A DNA stretch of 64,000 nucleotides from Prevotella sp. (lineage in GTDB: Bacteria > Bacteroidota > Bacteroidia > Bacteroidales > Bacteroidaceae), in NCBI GenBank assembly GCA_017651265.1, contig JAGCDO010000039.1:1-64000 (forward strand). Reading direction: 5' to 3'. Both the position numbers and the translations under genes were made by a program. This document shows, piece by piece, positions 8,308-17,294 of this stretch; the first letter of the stretch is position 1; every line of letters begins with the position of its first letter. A model generated the notes under the pieces. It searched no databases. It was given only the letters and a program-made list of their open reading frames with translations, and was not told the DNA's origin.

Positions 8308-8598
8308 ATGGCTGAAGATAGACTACACATAAGATTGCATCTTTACGATACAGACATGGCGGTCGTAGTGAACCGCGATGAGGAAATCCTTTATCGTAAC
8401 GCTGCGAAACTTATCAACGATACAGTGAATACCTACTCGAATATCCTCAAAGGAAGGAAAAGCGAGAAGGAGATCCTGTATGCCGCTATGCTCGTGATTG
8501 CCTTGGAATACGAGAAGAACAAGGACAATAACGATACTAGCGAGTATGATGGTATTCTGGAGAAGCTGACGCAGGAGATTGAGGCAGCGCTGAAATGA
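8308..8598 (+). CDS. zapA: cell division protein ZapA
   Basis: A 96-residue ZapA-family protein that binds and bundles FtsZ filaments at the Z-ring. It has the typical layout: an N-terminal beta-alpha domain (HIRLHLYDTDMAVVVNRDEE, about 6-25), then YRNAAKLINDTVNTY and a C-terminal coiled-coil helix with AAMLVIALEYEK. Length and domain order are normal. It begins 2 nt after the small coiled-coil gene and is followed after 68 bp by rny, so the three are probably one transcription unit. The 68-bp gap contains a short GC hairpin (CCGTGCC/GGCATGG, about 8604-8620) without a U tract. Confidence 0.88.
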   Translation: MAEDRLHIRLHLYDTDMAVVVNRDEEILYRNAAKLINDTVNTYSNILKGRKSEKEILYAAMLVIALEYEKNKDNNDTSEYDGILEKLTQEIEAALK

Positions 8599-8666
8599 TT
8601 TGCCGTGCCTGCGGGCATGGAACGGAGAGAATACGTATCATACATTATTAATATTATTATACAGAA

Positions 8667-10202
8667 ATGGGTTTAACGATTATCGCTGCTGCGGTTGCAC
8701 TCATATTGGGTGGACTCTGCGGATATCTAATCTTTCGTTATGTCGCTAAAGGCAAATTCAACGAAATGATGGAAACGGCCAATAAAGAGGCTGAGGTACT
8801 GAAAGAAAAGAAACTACTGGAAGTGAAGGACAAGTTCCTGAACAAAAAGGCCGAACTGGAGAAAGAGGTGCAGGCCCGTAACCAGAAGATCCAACAGAAC
8901 GAGAACCGACTGAAACAGCGTGAGATCAGTCTGAACCAGCGTCAGGAAGAGCTGGGAAGGAAGAAACAGGATGTGGAACAGCAGCAGCAGCGCGTGGATA
9001 ACGAGAAGAAACTGCTGCAGGTGAAGCAGGACGAACTGGAGAAGATGCGCCTGCAGGAACGTGAGAAACTGGAGGAGCTGAGCGGACTGAGTGCCGACGA
9101 GGCAAAGGCTCGTCTGGTGGAGAGTCTGAAGGACGAGGCCCGCACCGATGCTGCCAGCTATATCAACGAGATCATGGACGAGGCGAAGCTGAATGCGAAC
9201 GCACAGGCTAAGAAGATCGTCATCCAGACCATCCAGCGCGTGGCTACGGAAACAGCCGTGGAGAACTCCGTGAGCGTGTTCCATATCGAGAACGATGAGG
9301 TGAAAGGACGCATCATCGGTCGTGAAGGACGAAACATCCGTGCCCTCGAGGCTGCCACCGGCGTGGAAATCGTGGTGGACGATACACCCGAGGCCATCGT
9401 GATCTCTGCCTTCGACCCGATTCGTCGTGAGGTGTGTCGTCTGGCCCTGCACCAGCTGGTGGCCGACGGTCGTATCCACCCAGCCCGTATCGAGGAGGTG
9501 GTAGCCAAGGTGAAGAAACAGCTGGAGAACGAGGTGATCGAGACCGGTAAGCGTACGGCTATCGACCTGGGTATCCACGGTCTGCACCCTGAGCTGATCC
9601 GTATCATCGGTAAGATGAAATACCGTTCATCCTATGGTCAGAACCTGCTGCAGCATGCCCGCGAGACCGCGAATCTCTGTGCGGTGATGGCATCGGAGCT
9701 CGGACTGAACCCGAAGAAGGCGAAGCGTGCCGGACTGCTGCATGATATCGGTAAGGTGCCCGATGAGGAGAGCGAGCTGCCGCACGCCCTCTATGGCGCG
9801 AAGATTGCAGAGAAGTTCAAGGAGAAACCGGATATCTGCAACGCCATCGGTGCCCACCACGACGAGATGGAGATGAACACCTTGTTGGCTCCGATTGTAC
9901 AGGTGTGCGACGCAATCTCTGGTGCCCGTCCTGGTGCCCGTCGTGAGATCGTGGAGGCATACATCAAGCGCTTGAACGACTTGGAGGCCATCGCCATGAG
10001 CTATCCGGGTGTGACCAAAACATACGCTATCCAGGCGGGTCGTGAGCTGCGTGTCATTGTCGGAGCCGATAAGATGGACGACAAGGAGACGGAGGCACTC
10101 TCGGGCGAGATCGCTACAAAGATCCAGAATGAGATGACGTATCCCGGACAGGTGAAGATCACCGTGATCCGCGAGACAAGGAGCGTCGCTTACGCGAAAT
10201 AA
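8667..10202 (+). CDS. rny: ribonuclease Y
   Basis: A 511-residue membrane-anchored endoribonuclease that starts mRNA decay. An N-terminal membrane helix (about 3-25) is followed by a long Gln/Glu/Lys coiled coil (about 30-180), a KH RNA-binding domain with [15 protein letters not shown] near 214-228, and an HD domain with HDIGKVPD near 358 plus an AHHDEME segment supplying further metal ligands. Length and order are normal for the family. The HD residues appear intact, so it should be active. It is downstream of zapA on the same strand. Its last 44 nt overlap the 3' end of a convergent cytochrome c biogenesis remnant. Confidence 0.97.
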   Translation: MGLTIIAAAVALILGGLCGYLIFRYVAKGKFNEMMETANKEAEVLKEKKLLEVKDKFLNKKAELEKEVQARNQKIQQNENRLKQREISLNQRQEELGRKKQDVEQQQQRVDNEKKLLQVKQDELEKMRLQEREKLEELSGLSADEAKARLVESLKDEARTDAASYINEIMDEAKLNANAQAKKIVIQTIQRVATETAVENSVSVFHIENDEVKGRIIGREGRNIRALEAATGVEIVVDDTPEAIVISAFDPIRREVCRLALHQLVADGRIHPARIEEVVAKVKKQLENEVIETGKRTAIDLGIHGLHPELIRIIGKMKYRSSYGQNLLQHARETANLCAVMASELGLNPKKAKRAGLLHDIGKVPDEESELPHALYGAKIAEKFKEKPDICNAIGAHHDEMEMNTLLAPIVQVCDAISGARPGARREIVEAYIKRLNDLEAIAMSYPGVTKTYAIQAGRELRVIVGADKMDDKETEALSGEIATKIQNEMTYPGQVKITVIRETRSVAYAK

Positions 10203-10773
10203 GGATTGACAAAGCCACGCCGATACATAGTAGAAGCGTGGCTGCTATACTGATGCCACCCTTCGGGATGGAATAGGGGTGTGGGGGTTCACTGCTGAAC
10301 GTACACTGGTACTGAATCATCTTGTCGATGAAGAGGTCAACGTTCTGCCAACGACCGGCCTGCACCTCGTTGTTTAGATGGGAGAACACATCGTGGATGT
10401 ACTTCTGATGCTCCATGTCCATCGAGGCCGGCAGGGAGTCGGTGGGGGCATACCAGATGACATCCTTTCCAGTATGATGCGGGAAGAGACGTAAGGTCTG
10501 TCCGCTATGTAGTTCTACAATCAGCATGTGCCCTTGACCGTTTCGGATGGTCAGGGGCGTTTGTTTCCAGTCGTCATAGAAAAAAATCAGACCGGTGAGC
10601 ACCTGCTCGGCCGTGTAGCCTTCGTAGGTGTCTTCTCCGCAGAGCAGCATCGTCAGATGACGGGCATACATGCTCAACGGATATATGCCGCCCTCTCCGT
10701 CGCTGACAAACAGTTGACAGAAGTGGGCGGCTTGTTGTTGGGGGAATACTTTTGGACTTTGAACTTTGAACAT
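10159..10773 (-). pseudogene. 5'-truncated remnant of a ResB/CcsA-type cytochrome c biogenesis gene
   Basis: A 204-codon frame. The stretch IYPLSMYARHLTMLL through EGYTAEQVLTGLIFF resembles the periplasmic linker region of the large fused cytochrome c biogenesis proteins of Bacteroidetes, as does LRLFPHHTGKDVIWY with LPASMDMEHQKYI. The N-terminal ResB membrane helices and the C-terminal CcsA haem-handling domain are missing; only one short helix (about 174-194) remains. The first codons (MFKVQS) are translated from a GTTCAAA heptamer repeat directly next to a GC-rich dispersed repeat, so the breakpoint lies in repeat DNA. It overlaps rny by 44 nt, tail to tail. It could also be a shortened functional gene; I favour a remnant. 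Confidence 0.6.
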
Positions 10774-10789
10774 TGAACTTTGAACTTTA
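10753..10789. repeat. GTTCAAA/TTGAACT heptamer array
   Basis: About five 7-bp units of the type TTTGAAC between the di-haem oxidoreductase gene and the cytochrome c biogenesis remnant, supplying the remnant's apparent start codon. The same heptamer recurs at 19045 and inside the GH3 gene at 60296-60336. Confidence 0.75.
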
Positions 10790-10833
10790 CCCCACCCCTC
10801 TAAGGGGCGGGGTTCCTGGCAAGGGGGGCGGGG
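10789..10833. repeat. GC-rich dispersed palindromic repeat, copy 2
   Basis: Essentially identical over about 45 bp to the copy at 7653-7702 (CCCCACCCCTCTAAGGGGCG then GGGTTCCTGGCAAGG). It lies immediately 3' of the di-haem oxidoreductase gene. Confidence 0.8.
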
Positions 10834-10841
10834 TGATAAAA

Positions 10842-12563
10842 CTAGATTGCCCTGAGGAATTTCACGATGGCATCACGGTCGGCCTTGGGAAGCTTGTAGA
10901 ACTTCAGGGTACTGTCGTAGCCATCAGACTTCTTGGAGTATCCGTGCCAGAGGATGGCCTCGATCTCGTTGCGGGCACGACAGTCGTGCAGACGGTCCTC
11001 GGCGCCTGTATTAATAAGCGACAATCCGCGTCCCCACAGCGGGGTGGTGCGGCACCATGAGCCATGGATACCGTTCTTCATGTACAGACGGTGCTGAACC
11101 ATGTCGGTATAGGGCCAGATGGTCTGGTTCTGATAGCGGGGCAGCTGGAGGTTCTGAGAAGCGATGATCTGCGGATTCCAGTAGTCGTCGTTCTTGGTCT
11201 TCCACGAAGGACGGTGACAGTTGGCGCAACCAATCTCCATGAACATCTGCTTACCGCGCTGCACCTCTGGATCCTGGAGGTTACGGGCACGGGGAATGGC
11301 CAGTCCGCGGTGCCATACCTGGAAGGCCCAGAAGTTGTTATCCGACATCTCCGGCTCGAAGTTATGCCAGGGGTTGTCGAACTGGTTCGTGGTGGGCAAC
11401 AGCAGGTTATACACTGCCTCCTTGATACCTTCTTCAGTGCCGTCGGCATAGTAGGGTGACGACGGGTCGGCCTTGATGGCGGCAATCACCTGCGGGTTCT
11501 CCGACATCGCCTTCGCCCAGGCTGCTGTCGTGTAGAGCTTAGGACGGTCGGATCGACTCACGTTGGTGATGTTCCAAATGGCATTGGCACCCGCACCATC
11601 CTGCAGCGAACCGCGGGTCATGGCATAGGTGAACTTCTTGATGCGGTTCACCTGCTCCACACCGCTGGAAGCATTGACATACATGGCCGATGCAGCCCAG
11701 TCGTTCGCTTCCTTGTCCCAGAAGGCGGGGTTCAGCTCCACATAAGGAGCCTCACGCTGGTACTGTGCCTTGATGGAATCGTCGGGAATGGCATCGAGCA
11801 GTCCTGTACCGATGATGCCGATGGTGCTCTCCAAACGGAAGGCCACGGCTCCATTACCGGTCTCCCACGGGGTGGGATCGGTGTTGAAGGCCGAGCGGTC
11901 GATATCCAGCTCAGGATAGATGAGCTGGTAGGTCTCACCATCAGGGAAATGGGTGGGAGAGATCTCACTGCCGTCGGCCATGGCGGTGACGGGCAGCCAG
12001 CTCAGGTGGATACCGCTCTCGTCGATAGGGGGCAGGAACGGACTCACGGCGCGGGTCTGCGGCATACCGGTTACCTCGGCCACATACGGACCGTCGTCGC
12101 TGTTCATGCCATCAACGGGGTGATACACCACCAGCAGGTAGCCGTTACCCCACTCGGCGGTGTACTTGGTGACACGCTTGCCATGACCATAGGCCGGATG
12201 ACAGTCGAGACAGGATTTGCGGACATACGCAGGTCCCAGTCCGTTGAACGGGTTCTGGAACTCGGTGACGTTACGCTCAAAGAACTGCTCGCCACGGTTG
12301 AAGGCCTCTGTAAGACCCATCTCGGTGACGGCAGGTGTCTCATCCTCGTAACAGCCTTGGGTGACGTTCATCGTCGTTCCCTTCAGACCGCCGACGTACC
12401 ATTCCTCGGCGGTGAAGTTACCCACCGACTTACCCACATAACTCGTGTCGTCTGACGGGATCACATCGTCTGTGTCGTCATCGTCAGAACACGCAGTCAT
12501 GGCGCACCCCACGAAGAGGCACGCCATGACCAAGAAATGCATTTTCTTGTTCAAATAACTCAT
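10842..12563 (-). CDS. di-haem oxidoreductase family lipoprotein (DUF1111/DHOR)
   Basis: A 573-residue exported protein with two c-type haem sites, C118-LDC-H122 and CANCH near 445, matching the DHOR putative peroxidase family. The N-terminus is a lipoprotein signal ending TAC with lipidation likely at C25, followed by an acidic linker, so it should face the periplasm or sit on the outer membrane. It begins 11 nt after the imelysin gene on the same strand and is surely co-transcribed with it. DHOR and imelysin proteins are commonly paired in iron-related loci. The start at 12563 is used; M8 is an alternative. Substrate unknown. It needs cytochrome c maturation, whose only local gene is a remnant. 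Confidence 0.88.
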   Translation of the reverse strand: MSYLNKKMHFLVMACLFVGCAMTACSDDDDTDDVIPSDDTSYVGKSVGNFTAEEWYVGGLKGTTMNVTQGCYEDETPAVTEMGLTEAFNRGEQFFERNVTEFQNPFNGLGPAYVRKSCLDCHPAYGHGKRVTKYTAEWGNGYLLVVYHPVDGMNSDDGPYVAEVTGMPQTRAVSPFLPPIDESGIHLSWLPVTAMADGSEISPTHFPDGETYQLIYPELDIDRSAFNTDPTPWETGNGAVAFRLESTIGIIGTGLLDAIPDDSIKAQYQREAPYVELNPAFWDKEANDWAASAMYVNASSGVEQVNRIKKFTYAMTRGSLQDGAGANAIWNITNVSRSDRPKLYTTAAWAKAMSENPQVIAAIKADPSSPYYADGTEEGIKEAVYNLLLPTTNQFDNPWHNFEPEMSDNNFWAFQVWHRGLAIPRARNLQDPEVQRGKQMFMEIGCANCHRPSWKTKNDDYWNPQIIASQNLQLPRYQNQTIWPYTDMVQHRLYMKNGIHGSWCRTTPLWGRGLSLINTGAEDRLHDCRARNEIEAILWHGYSKKSDGYDSTLKFYKLPKADRDAIVKFLRAI

Positions 12564-12574
12564 AAGTATCGTAT

Positions 12575-13813
12575 TTAGTTAGCTGCAATCCATGACGCCA
12601 CCTCGTTGAGGGTGTCGTCGAGCGCGTTGATGGCATCCATCGCTGTCTTCGCGGCCGTGCTATGGGAGTCAACAACGAAGGGGGTACCTGCCTTGGCATT
12701 GCTCAGTGCCAGGAGGGCTGCATCCAGTTTCGACTTCAGGTTGGCAGCCATCGAGGCATTGTACTTCTGGAGGTAGGCCATGATGCTGTTCGACTGGGCT
12801 GTGGTGCCCGTCTGACCGTACAGACTGTACTGGATGCTGCTGATGTTGTCGAAGAAGTCGTAGTAGGAACGCTGACTGTAAGGCGACTCGATATAGTCGG
12901 GGTCGGTACCCAGGTAGGCCTGACCGATCTTCTGGCCTGCCACCTCTGCACAGATGTTACTGCATCCGGCCACGAGGATGGTTGACATCACGCCACGCCA
13001 GGTGGCCAGGGTGCTACCTGCCTTGGTGGCATTGAGCATGTTCTCGCCATAGGAGGCGTCGCCACCAGCCACGGTAGTGGGGAACTCACACTCCTCAACA
13101 CGGTCCTGATGACTCTTCGGAGCCTTGTCACCCAACCAGCTCACCTCCAGCTGGAAGCACTTGTCGCGCAGGTCGCCTGCTACCGCTGCTGCAAAGATCA
13201 GCTCCTGTTCACCGGTGATGTTACGACCGGCGAAGGCCTCGTCATCCTCTGTTCCCTGCAGGGCAGCGAGGGTACGGTTCTTACCGTTGCGGAAGATGAT
13301 GAACTCGATGCCGTGGAAGCCGAGCTGCTGCTCACCCACGAGGGCACGGGCATTGTCGATACCGCCATCATCAAGGTCGTCCAGATCGTCAATGATCTCT
13401 GCACTGCTCAGGGCCTTGGCCAATGCGGTACGGTCGAGCGGCCATGTGTCGATATGGGGGTCGATACCGAAGTCGGTAGCGGCACCATAGAGGAACGACT
13501 CACTGCTCTCCCATGCCGAGCGGGCATTGATGAAGGTGTTGCAGATCTGGTCGATATCTTTCTGTGTAAGTGTTCCTGCGCGGAACTTCGTCTTGGCGCT
13601 CACCAGCTGATCGAAGAGATCGGAGGTCTGAGCGGCCAATGACTGGTAGATGGGGAATACTACGTTGTTGACGTACTGGGTGGTGATGGCGGCCATGGCG
13701 GCCTCTTTCTCATTCAACTTGTTGTCGTCGTTGTTGTCGTCATCACTGGAGCATGAGGCGAAGCTCATGCAGCATGCTGCCAAGAGCATGAAAACAAAAT
13801 TCTTTTTCATCAT
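12575..13813 (-). CDS. imelysin family lipoprotein (M75)
   Basis: A 412-residue lipoprotein (signal peptide with lipobox FASC, lipidated at C21, then an acidic linker). It carries the imelysin GxHxxE motif as GFHGIE at 165-170. Imelysin (IrpA/EfeO-like) proteins bind metal, usually iron, and take part in iron acquisition; despite the M75 name, proteolysis is not established. It is the first gene of a two-gene unit with the di-haem oxidoreductase, and a porin gene lies upstream on the same strand. Iron uptake is the best guess for the locus. No TAnnTTTG promoter was found in the repeat-rich 366 bp upstream. Confidence 0.9.
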   Translation of the reverse strand: MMKKNFVFMLLAACCMSFASCSSDDDNNDDNKLNEKEAAMAAITTQYVNNVVFPIYQSLAAQTSDLFDQLVSAKTKFRAGTLTQKDIDQICNTFINARSAWESSESFLYGAATDFGIDPHIDTWPLDRTALAKALSSAEIIDDLDDLDDGGIDNARALVGEQQLGFHGIEFIIFRNGKNRTLAALQGTEDDEAFAGRNITGEQELIFAAAVAGDLRDKCFQLEVSWLGDKAPKSHQDRVEECEFPTTVAGGDASYGENMLNATKAGSTLATWRGVMSTILVAGCSNICAEVAGQKIGQAYLGTDPDYIESPYSQRSYYDFFDNISSIQYSLYGQTGTTAQSNSIMAYLQKYNASMAANLKSKLDAALLALSNAKAGTPFVVDSHSTAAKTAMDAINALDDTLNEVASWIAAN

Positions 13814-13849
13814 TTTATATTTTAATGTATAATCTTTTTTCTTTGTAAA

Positions 13850-14110
13850 GAAACAAACTTTTTACCCTCTTTTTCTTTGGCGCAAAGAAAAGAGGCAAAA
13901 GAAACATCCACCCTAACCAAACCTTCCCCTATATGGGAAGGCTTAACCGCTCCTACTCGTCGCTCGTTCATTAAGGTACGCTCAGGGCATCAAAGCCCTG
14001 GCGTGATTTCTTTTCGGCTTGCGCCCAAGTGACTGGCGCTAGAGCATTTCTCGCGCCACCGCACCCACGCACCCCCGCGCCTCCGATTCCCCTCCTTATG
14101 GAGGGGTTAG
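13850..14110. repeat. dispersed repeat-derived intergenic sequence
   Basis: Most of a 366-bp geneless gap. It contains TCTTTGGCGCAAAGAAAAGA, a palindrome around TTTGGCGCAAA, then a stretch including CGTCGCTCGTTCATTAAGG and CTCAGGGCATCAAAGCCCTG, a hairpin, and finally CCCCTCCTTATGGAGGGG. I recognise this composite as a type of repeat common between Bacteroidetes genes, often mis-annotated as small proteins. No gene or promoter is evident. Confidence 0.6.
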
Positions 14111-14136
14111 GGGTGGCTCCACACTCTACAAATCAC

Positions 14137-14177
14137 ATCTCCTTCCTCCTTCGTCCTTCGTCCTTCGTCCTTCCTCC
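14137..14177. repeat. single CTTCGTC/CTTCCTC heptamer arm
   Basis: About five 7-bp units (CTTCGTC, CTTCCTC) just 3' of the porin gene; this is one arm only, without an inverted partner, of the family at 2344, 6540 and 17295. Confidence 0.75.
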
Positions 14178-14179
14178 CT

Positions 14180-15484
14180 TTACAGAAAGAACCCCTCGTA
14201 TGCGATGCCGATGTTCAGGCTCGGCTCGTTGTTATACGGACTCTTCAGTTTGCGCAGACTATAGTCGGCCTTGATGGCGATCTGCGGTACCGGACGGTAG
14301 TTCACACCGAAGGCCAGACGGTGGATATTCGTGTAGTCGAACATCTCCTTGTTCTTGGCAGGGATATAGCTGTCGTAATACTCATAGCGCCCGAACACAT
14401 AGAGCTTCTGGTTGTCACGACGCAGCTTCTCGATCTGCGAGAAGATATCGTAGCCGGCCTCGATACCCATGGCCACGGCATTCTTACCGATCATAGCACT
14501 CTTGACGGGTGAGTTGGAGGCGTGGGCCTTGGCATCCTTGATGGTGTTCAGCTTATCGGTATCACCGATATAGCCGTAGTCGGCCTGACCGCGCACGATC
14601 CAGTTCCAGCGGTTCAGCGTCAGGTCGATGCTCCCCACAGCCACGGTACCCTTCACCTTGTCGTAAGGCTTACCGTCGCCCTTGAGATCATTGGGGAAGG
14701 TGTTATGTGCCGAGTTTCCATAGTAGCCACTCACGCCCATACGCAGTCCGTCGATAACATAATAGTCAACTCTTCCTGCAAAGCCATACTGGTTGGCGGG
14801 CTTGAACTCAAAGGGAGAGCCGGCACCATGATGAATCCACTTATCACGGTTGAAGAGCATGGCATTCAAGCCTGCCACCACCATTACCTCATATTTCAGT
14901 TTCCCGCTGCGTCCCCAGAAGGAAAGACCCGTATCGTGCCAGGTGGAAGGGAGGATGGTGTTCTCACCCTCAGGACGATATACGGTGAAGTAGTTCAGCG
15001 GCTCGTGCTTGGCATTGTTCAGTCCTACGGGCACAATGATATGTCCGAACTTCACGTTGGCCGCCTTGGAGAACTGCTTGTTGATCCAGAACTGCTCCAG
15101 TTCCACCTCACCACCTTTCTCCTGCTCATACTCCCATTCGGCAGCCTCGTCGGCCTCGTTCTCAATGGCAGAGCCGGTACCTGTGTGCTCGAACTCAATC
15201 TCCGTTCCCATGGTCCACCCCTTACCGAAGTCGTAACCGAGGTAGATCACGGCGTGAGGGATATCGAACTTCCCATGACTGGGATCGTTCTTGTAGTTGG
15301 CGGGGGAGCTGTAGCGGTTCACATGGTCGCTGAAGAACTCACGTGTATAACCAATCTCCCCGTAGCCACCCACACTCAGTCTGTTACCTTTCGCATGCAG
15401 CATCACACTGTCGCCGGCATGGGTCTGTGCCATGACCGAAACGGACAGGAGGGTGAATGCCATCATACTAACCAATCTTTTCAT
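14180..15484 (-). CDS. outer-membrane porin (phosphate-selective porin O/P-like)
   Basis: A 434-residue beta-barrel protein with a signal peptide (MKRLVSMMAFTLLSVSVMAQ). The mature part has alternating aromatic/charged strands such as GGYGEIGYTREF, WTMGTEIEFEHTGTG and GFAGRVDYYVIDGLRMGVSGYY, and ends in a barrel strand with terminal Leu after Phe-Phe, as in porins of the OprP/OprO type. ATG 15484 is chosen because it starts the signal peptide; the frame stays open 22 codons further. A TACCTTTG promoter with TTG 20 bp upstream precedes it. It lies upstream of the imelysin/DHOR pair on the same strand, hinting at iron- or anion-linked uptake. Substrate unknown. Confidence 0.82.
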   Translation of the reverse strand: MKRLVSMMAFTLLSVSVMAQTHAGDSVMLHAKGNRLSVGGYGEIGYTREFFSDHVNRYSSPANYKNDPSHGKFDIPHAVIYLGYDFGKGWTMGTEIEFEHTGTGSAIENEADEAAEWEYEQEKGGEVELEQFWINKQFSKAANVKFGHIIVPVGLNNAKHEPLNYFTVYRPEGENTILPSTWHDTGLSFWGRSGKLKYEVMVVAGLNAMLFNRDKWIHHGAGSPFEFKPANQYGFAGRVDYYVIDGLRMGVSGYYGNSAHNTFPNDLKGDGKPYDKVKGTVAVGSIDLTLNRWNWIVRGQADYGYIGDTDKLNTIKDAKAHASNSPVKSAMIGKNAVAMGIEAGYDIFSQIEKLRRDNQKLYVFGRYEYYDSYIPAKNKEMFDYTNIHRLAFGVNYRPVPQIAIKADYSLRKLKSPYNNEPSLNIGIAYEGFFL

Positions 15485-15554
15485 TCTCTTAAAGCTAATA
15501 ATGTACCTAAAACCAGTGCGATGTATGATATCGCGATGTGTCGTAAACACGCTG

Positions 15555-15585
15555 CAAAGGTACAGCGTTTGTGTTGGTCGCGCAA
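15555..15585 (-). promoter_or_regulatory. promoter of the porin gene (TTG-N20-TACCTTTG)
   Basis: On the minus strand TTG at 15585-15583 is followed after 20 bp by TACCTTTG at 15562-15555, matching both Bacteroidetes promoter boxes about 70 bp before the start codon. Confidence 0.7.
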
Positions 15586-15662
15586 TACCTAAAAATAATG
15601 AATTTGTAGAGTAAAAGGGCTTTCCAGCGATTTTGGGGCACGAAAATACCTAAATATGATTA

Positions 15663-15693
15663 TTGCATAATTCGGGAATAATCCGTAATTTTG
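15663..15693 (+). promoter_or_regulatory. promoter of the hemerythrin-LuxR gene (TTG-N20-TAATTTTG)
   Basis: TTG at 15663-15665 and TAATTTTG at 15686-15693 with 20-bp spacing, 30 bp before the start codon. Confidence 0.7.
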
Positions 15694-15722
15694 CAAGCGG
15701 TAATAAGAAATAGGTAACGTGT

Positions 15723-16679
15723 ATGAGAAATCAGAAAATGTATGAGGCCGACGATAAGATGATCAGTCTGATTGCCGACAACTATAACCTCTTGGAGAGT
15801 CTGGGACGCTTCGGCATCAACCTCGGGTTCGGCGATAAGACCGTGAAGGAGGTGTGCGAGGATCAGGGCGTGGATACCTATACATTCCTGGCCGTGGTGA
15901 ACTATTCCATCAACGGTTACAGGCACAGTGATGATAACCGCCGGATGTCGGTGCCTACACTGCTGCATTACCTGAAGGCATCACACGAATATTACCTGGA
16001 TTTCCAGCTGCCTGATATCCGCCAGGAGCTGAAGGAGGCACTGGATGAGGAGGATAACCTGGCACGACTCATCATGAAACTGTACGACTCGTATGCGCAT
16101 GAGATCCGGGTGCACATGAAATACGAGGAACTGAACGTGTTCCCGTATGTTGACCGACTGCTGAAGGGGGATCTGATAGGGGATGAGGATATCGACACGT
16201 TCTCGAAGCATCATACACAGATTACCCAGAAACTGCGGGAGCTGAAGAATATCATTATCAAGTATCTTCCTTCGGACACAAAGCGGAACAATAAGCTGAC
16301 GAGAGTGCTGTACGACCTGTATAAGAACGAGGAATGGCTGGGACAGCACGCCGAGGTGGAAGACAATATCTTTGTTCCTGCCATCCGACAGTTGGAACGA
16401 CAGCAGAAACAGAATGATGTGAGTGTGAAGATCTCGAAGATGATCAGTCAGAACCCCGACAACGGGGATGCCTTGAGCGACCGCGAGAAAGATGTGGTGG
16501 TTAGTCTGGTACAGGGAATGACGAACAAAGAGATTGCCGATCATCTGTGTATCTCGGTGAATACCGTCATCACCCACCGTCGTAACATCGCCCGTAAGCT
16601 GCAGATTCACAGTCCTGCAGGACTGACCATCTATGCCATTGTCAACAACTTGGTTGACATCAGCTCCGTTAAGCTGTAA
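15723..16679 (+). CDS. hemerythrin-domain regulator with C-terminal LuxR HTH
   Basis: A 318-residue fusion. Residues about 25-60 (GRFGINLGFGDKTVKEVCED) resemble the ScdA/RIC N-terminal domain of iron-sulfur repair proteins. About 80-225 is a hemerythrin-like four-helix bundle with candidate di-iron ligands H88, H126, E135, H163/H164, H209 and E213. Residues 250-312 are a LuxR/NarL DNA-binding helix-turn-helix (LSDREKDVVVSLVQGMTNKE). The order suggests a transcription factor that senses oxygen, NO or iron through a di-iron site. It is convergent with a second LuxR-type regulator and next to the iron-related porin locus. The start at 15723 is supported by the promoter; M6 is an alternative. DNA targets are unknown. 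Confidence 0.85.
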   Translation: MRNQKMYEADDKMISLIADNYNLLESLGRFGINLGFGDKTVKEVCEDQGVDTYTFLAVVNYSINGYRHSDDNRRMSVPTLLHYLKASHEYYLDFQLPDIRQELKEALDEEDNLARLIMKLYDSYAHEIRVHMKYEELNVFPYVDRLLKGDLIGDEDIDTFSKHHTQITQKLRELKNIIIKYLPSDTKRNNKLTRVLYDLYKNEEWLGQHAEVEDNIFVPAIRQLERQQKQNDVSVKISKMISQNPDNGDALSDREKDVVVSLVQGMTNKEIADHLCISVNTVITHRRNIARKLQIHSPAGLTIYAIVNNLVDISSVKL

Positions 16680-17276
16680 TCATATCTGGTGGATGTCCAC
16701 ATAGCCGTGCATCACCGCATAGATGGTGAGGGCACTCACGCTTTTCATCCCTAATTTATCCATGATATTCTTACGATGAGTGATCACGGTGGTAAGACCG
16801 ATGTTCAACTTATCGGCAATCTCCTTGTTGATATAGCCCTGCACGATGAGGGCAAGCACTTCCAGCTCGCGGTCGGAGAGAATCTTCTGCTGCAGCACTT
16901 GAGGCATCGGAGGGAGGTTCTTTCCGTTGCCGTGGGCACGCTGCTCCAATAGCAACAACGACCGCACGAGCTCCGATTCGGGTACGTTGATACACAGACT
17001 GTGGAACTCCGACAGTTGGGAAGCGGAATCGCGTGAAAGGGTGAGGACGATGGTCTTGCGACGGTGTTCAGAGAAGAACGCCTTGTTCTCCAACACCACA
17101 TTCATAGCGACGAAATAATGGAAGTACGACTCCGGTTCGTTGGCCATAAGCTCAGCGAAGGAACCGAAGGTATCGATGGTCATGATGGGCATGACATTCA
17201 TCAGCATCGATTTCAACCCCAATGCCGAAAGGGTATTGGGGTCGATAATCGCTACTTTGGGTCTTCCAGTGTTCAT
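16680..17276 (-). CDS. LuxR/NarL-type regulator with degenerate receiver
   Basis: A 198-residue protein. The N-terminal part (KVAIIDPNTLSALGLKSMLM) has the fold pattern of a response-regulator receiver, but the canonical phospho-acceptor aspartate region is replaced (YFHYFVAMNVVL), so it may not be phosphorylated. Residues about 130-195 form a LuxR helix-turn-helix (LSDRELEVLALIVQGYINKE). ATG 17276 is chosen because the longer frame only translates repeat DNA. It is convergent with the hemerythrin-LuxR gene with no gap, and its HTH closely resembles that protein's, suggesting related origin or overlapping targets. A similar protein is encoded at 55950-56591. Confidence 0.85.
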   Translation of the reverse strand: MNTGRPKVAIIDPNTLSALGLKSMLMNVMPIMTIDTFGSFAELMANEPESYFHYFVAMNVVLENKAFFSEHRRKTIVLTLSRDSASQLSEFHSLCINVPESELVRSLLLLEQRAHGNGKNLPPMPQVLQQKILSDRELEVLALIVQGYINKEIADKLNIGLTTVITHRKNIMDKLGMKSVSALTIYAVMHGYVDIHQI

Positions 17277-17294
17277 TTTTTTATGTTTTACGAT

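Noticed and set aside
8599-8666. 6S RNA or other ncRNA between zapA and rny
   Set aside because: The gap is only 68 bp with one short hairpin, too small for 6S RNA.
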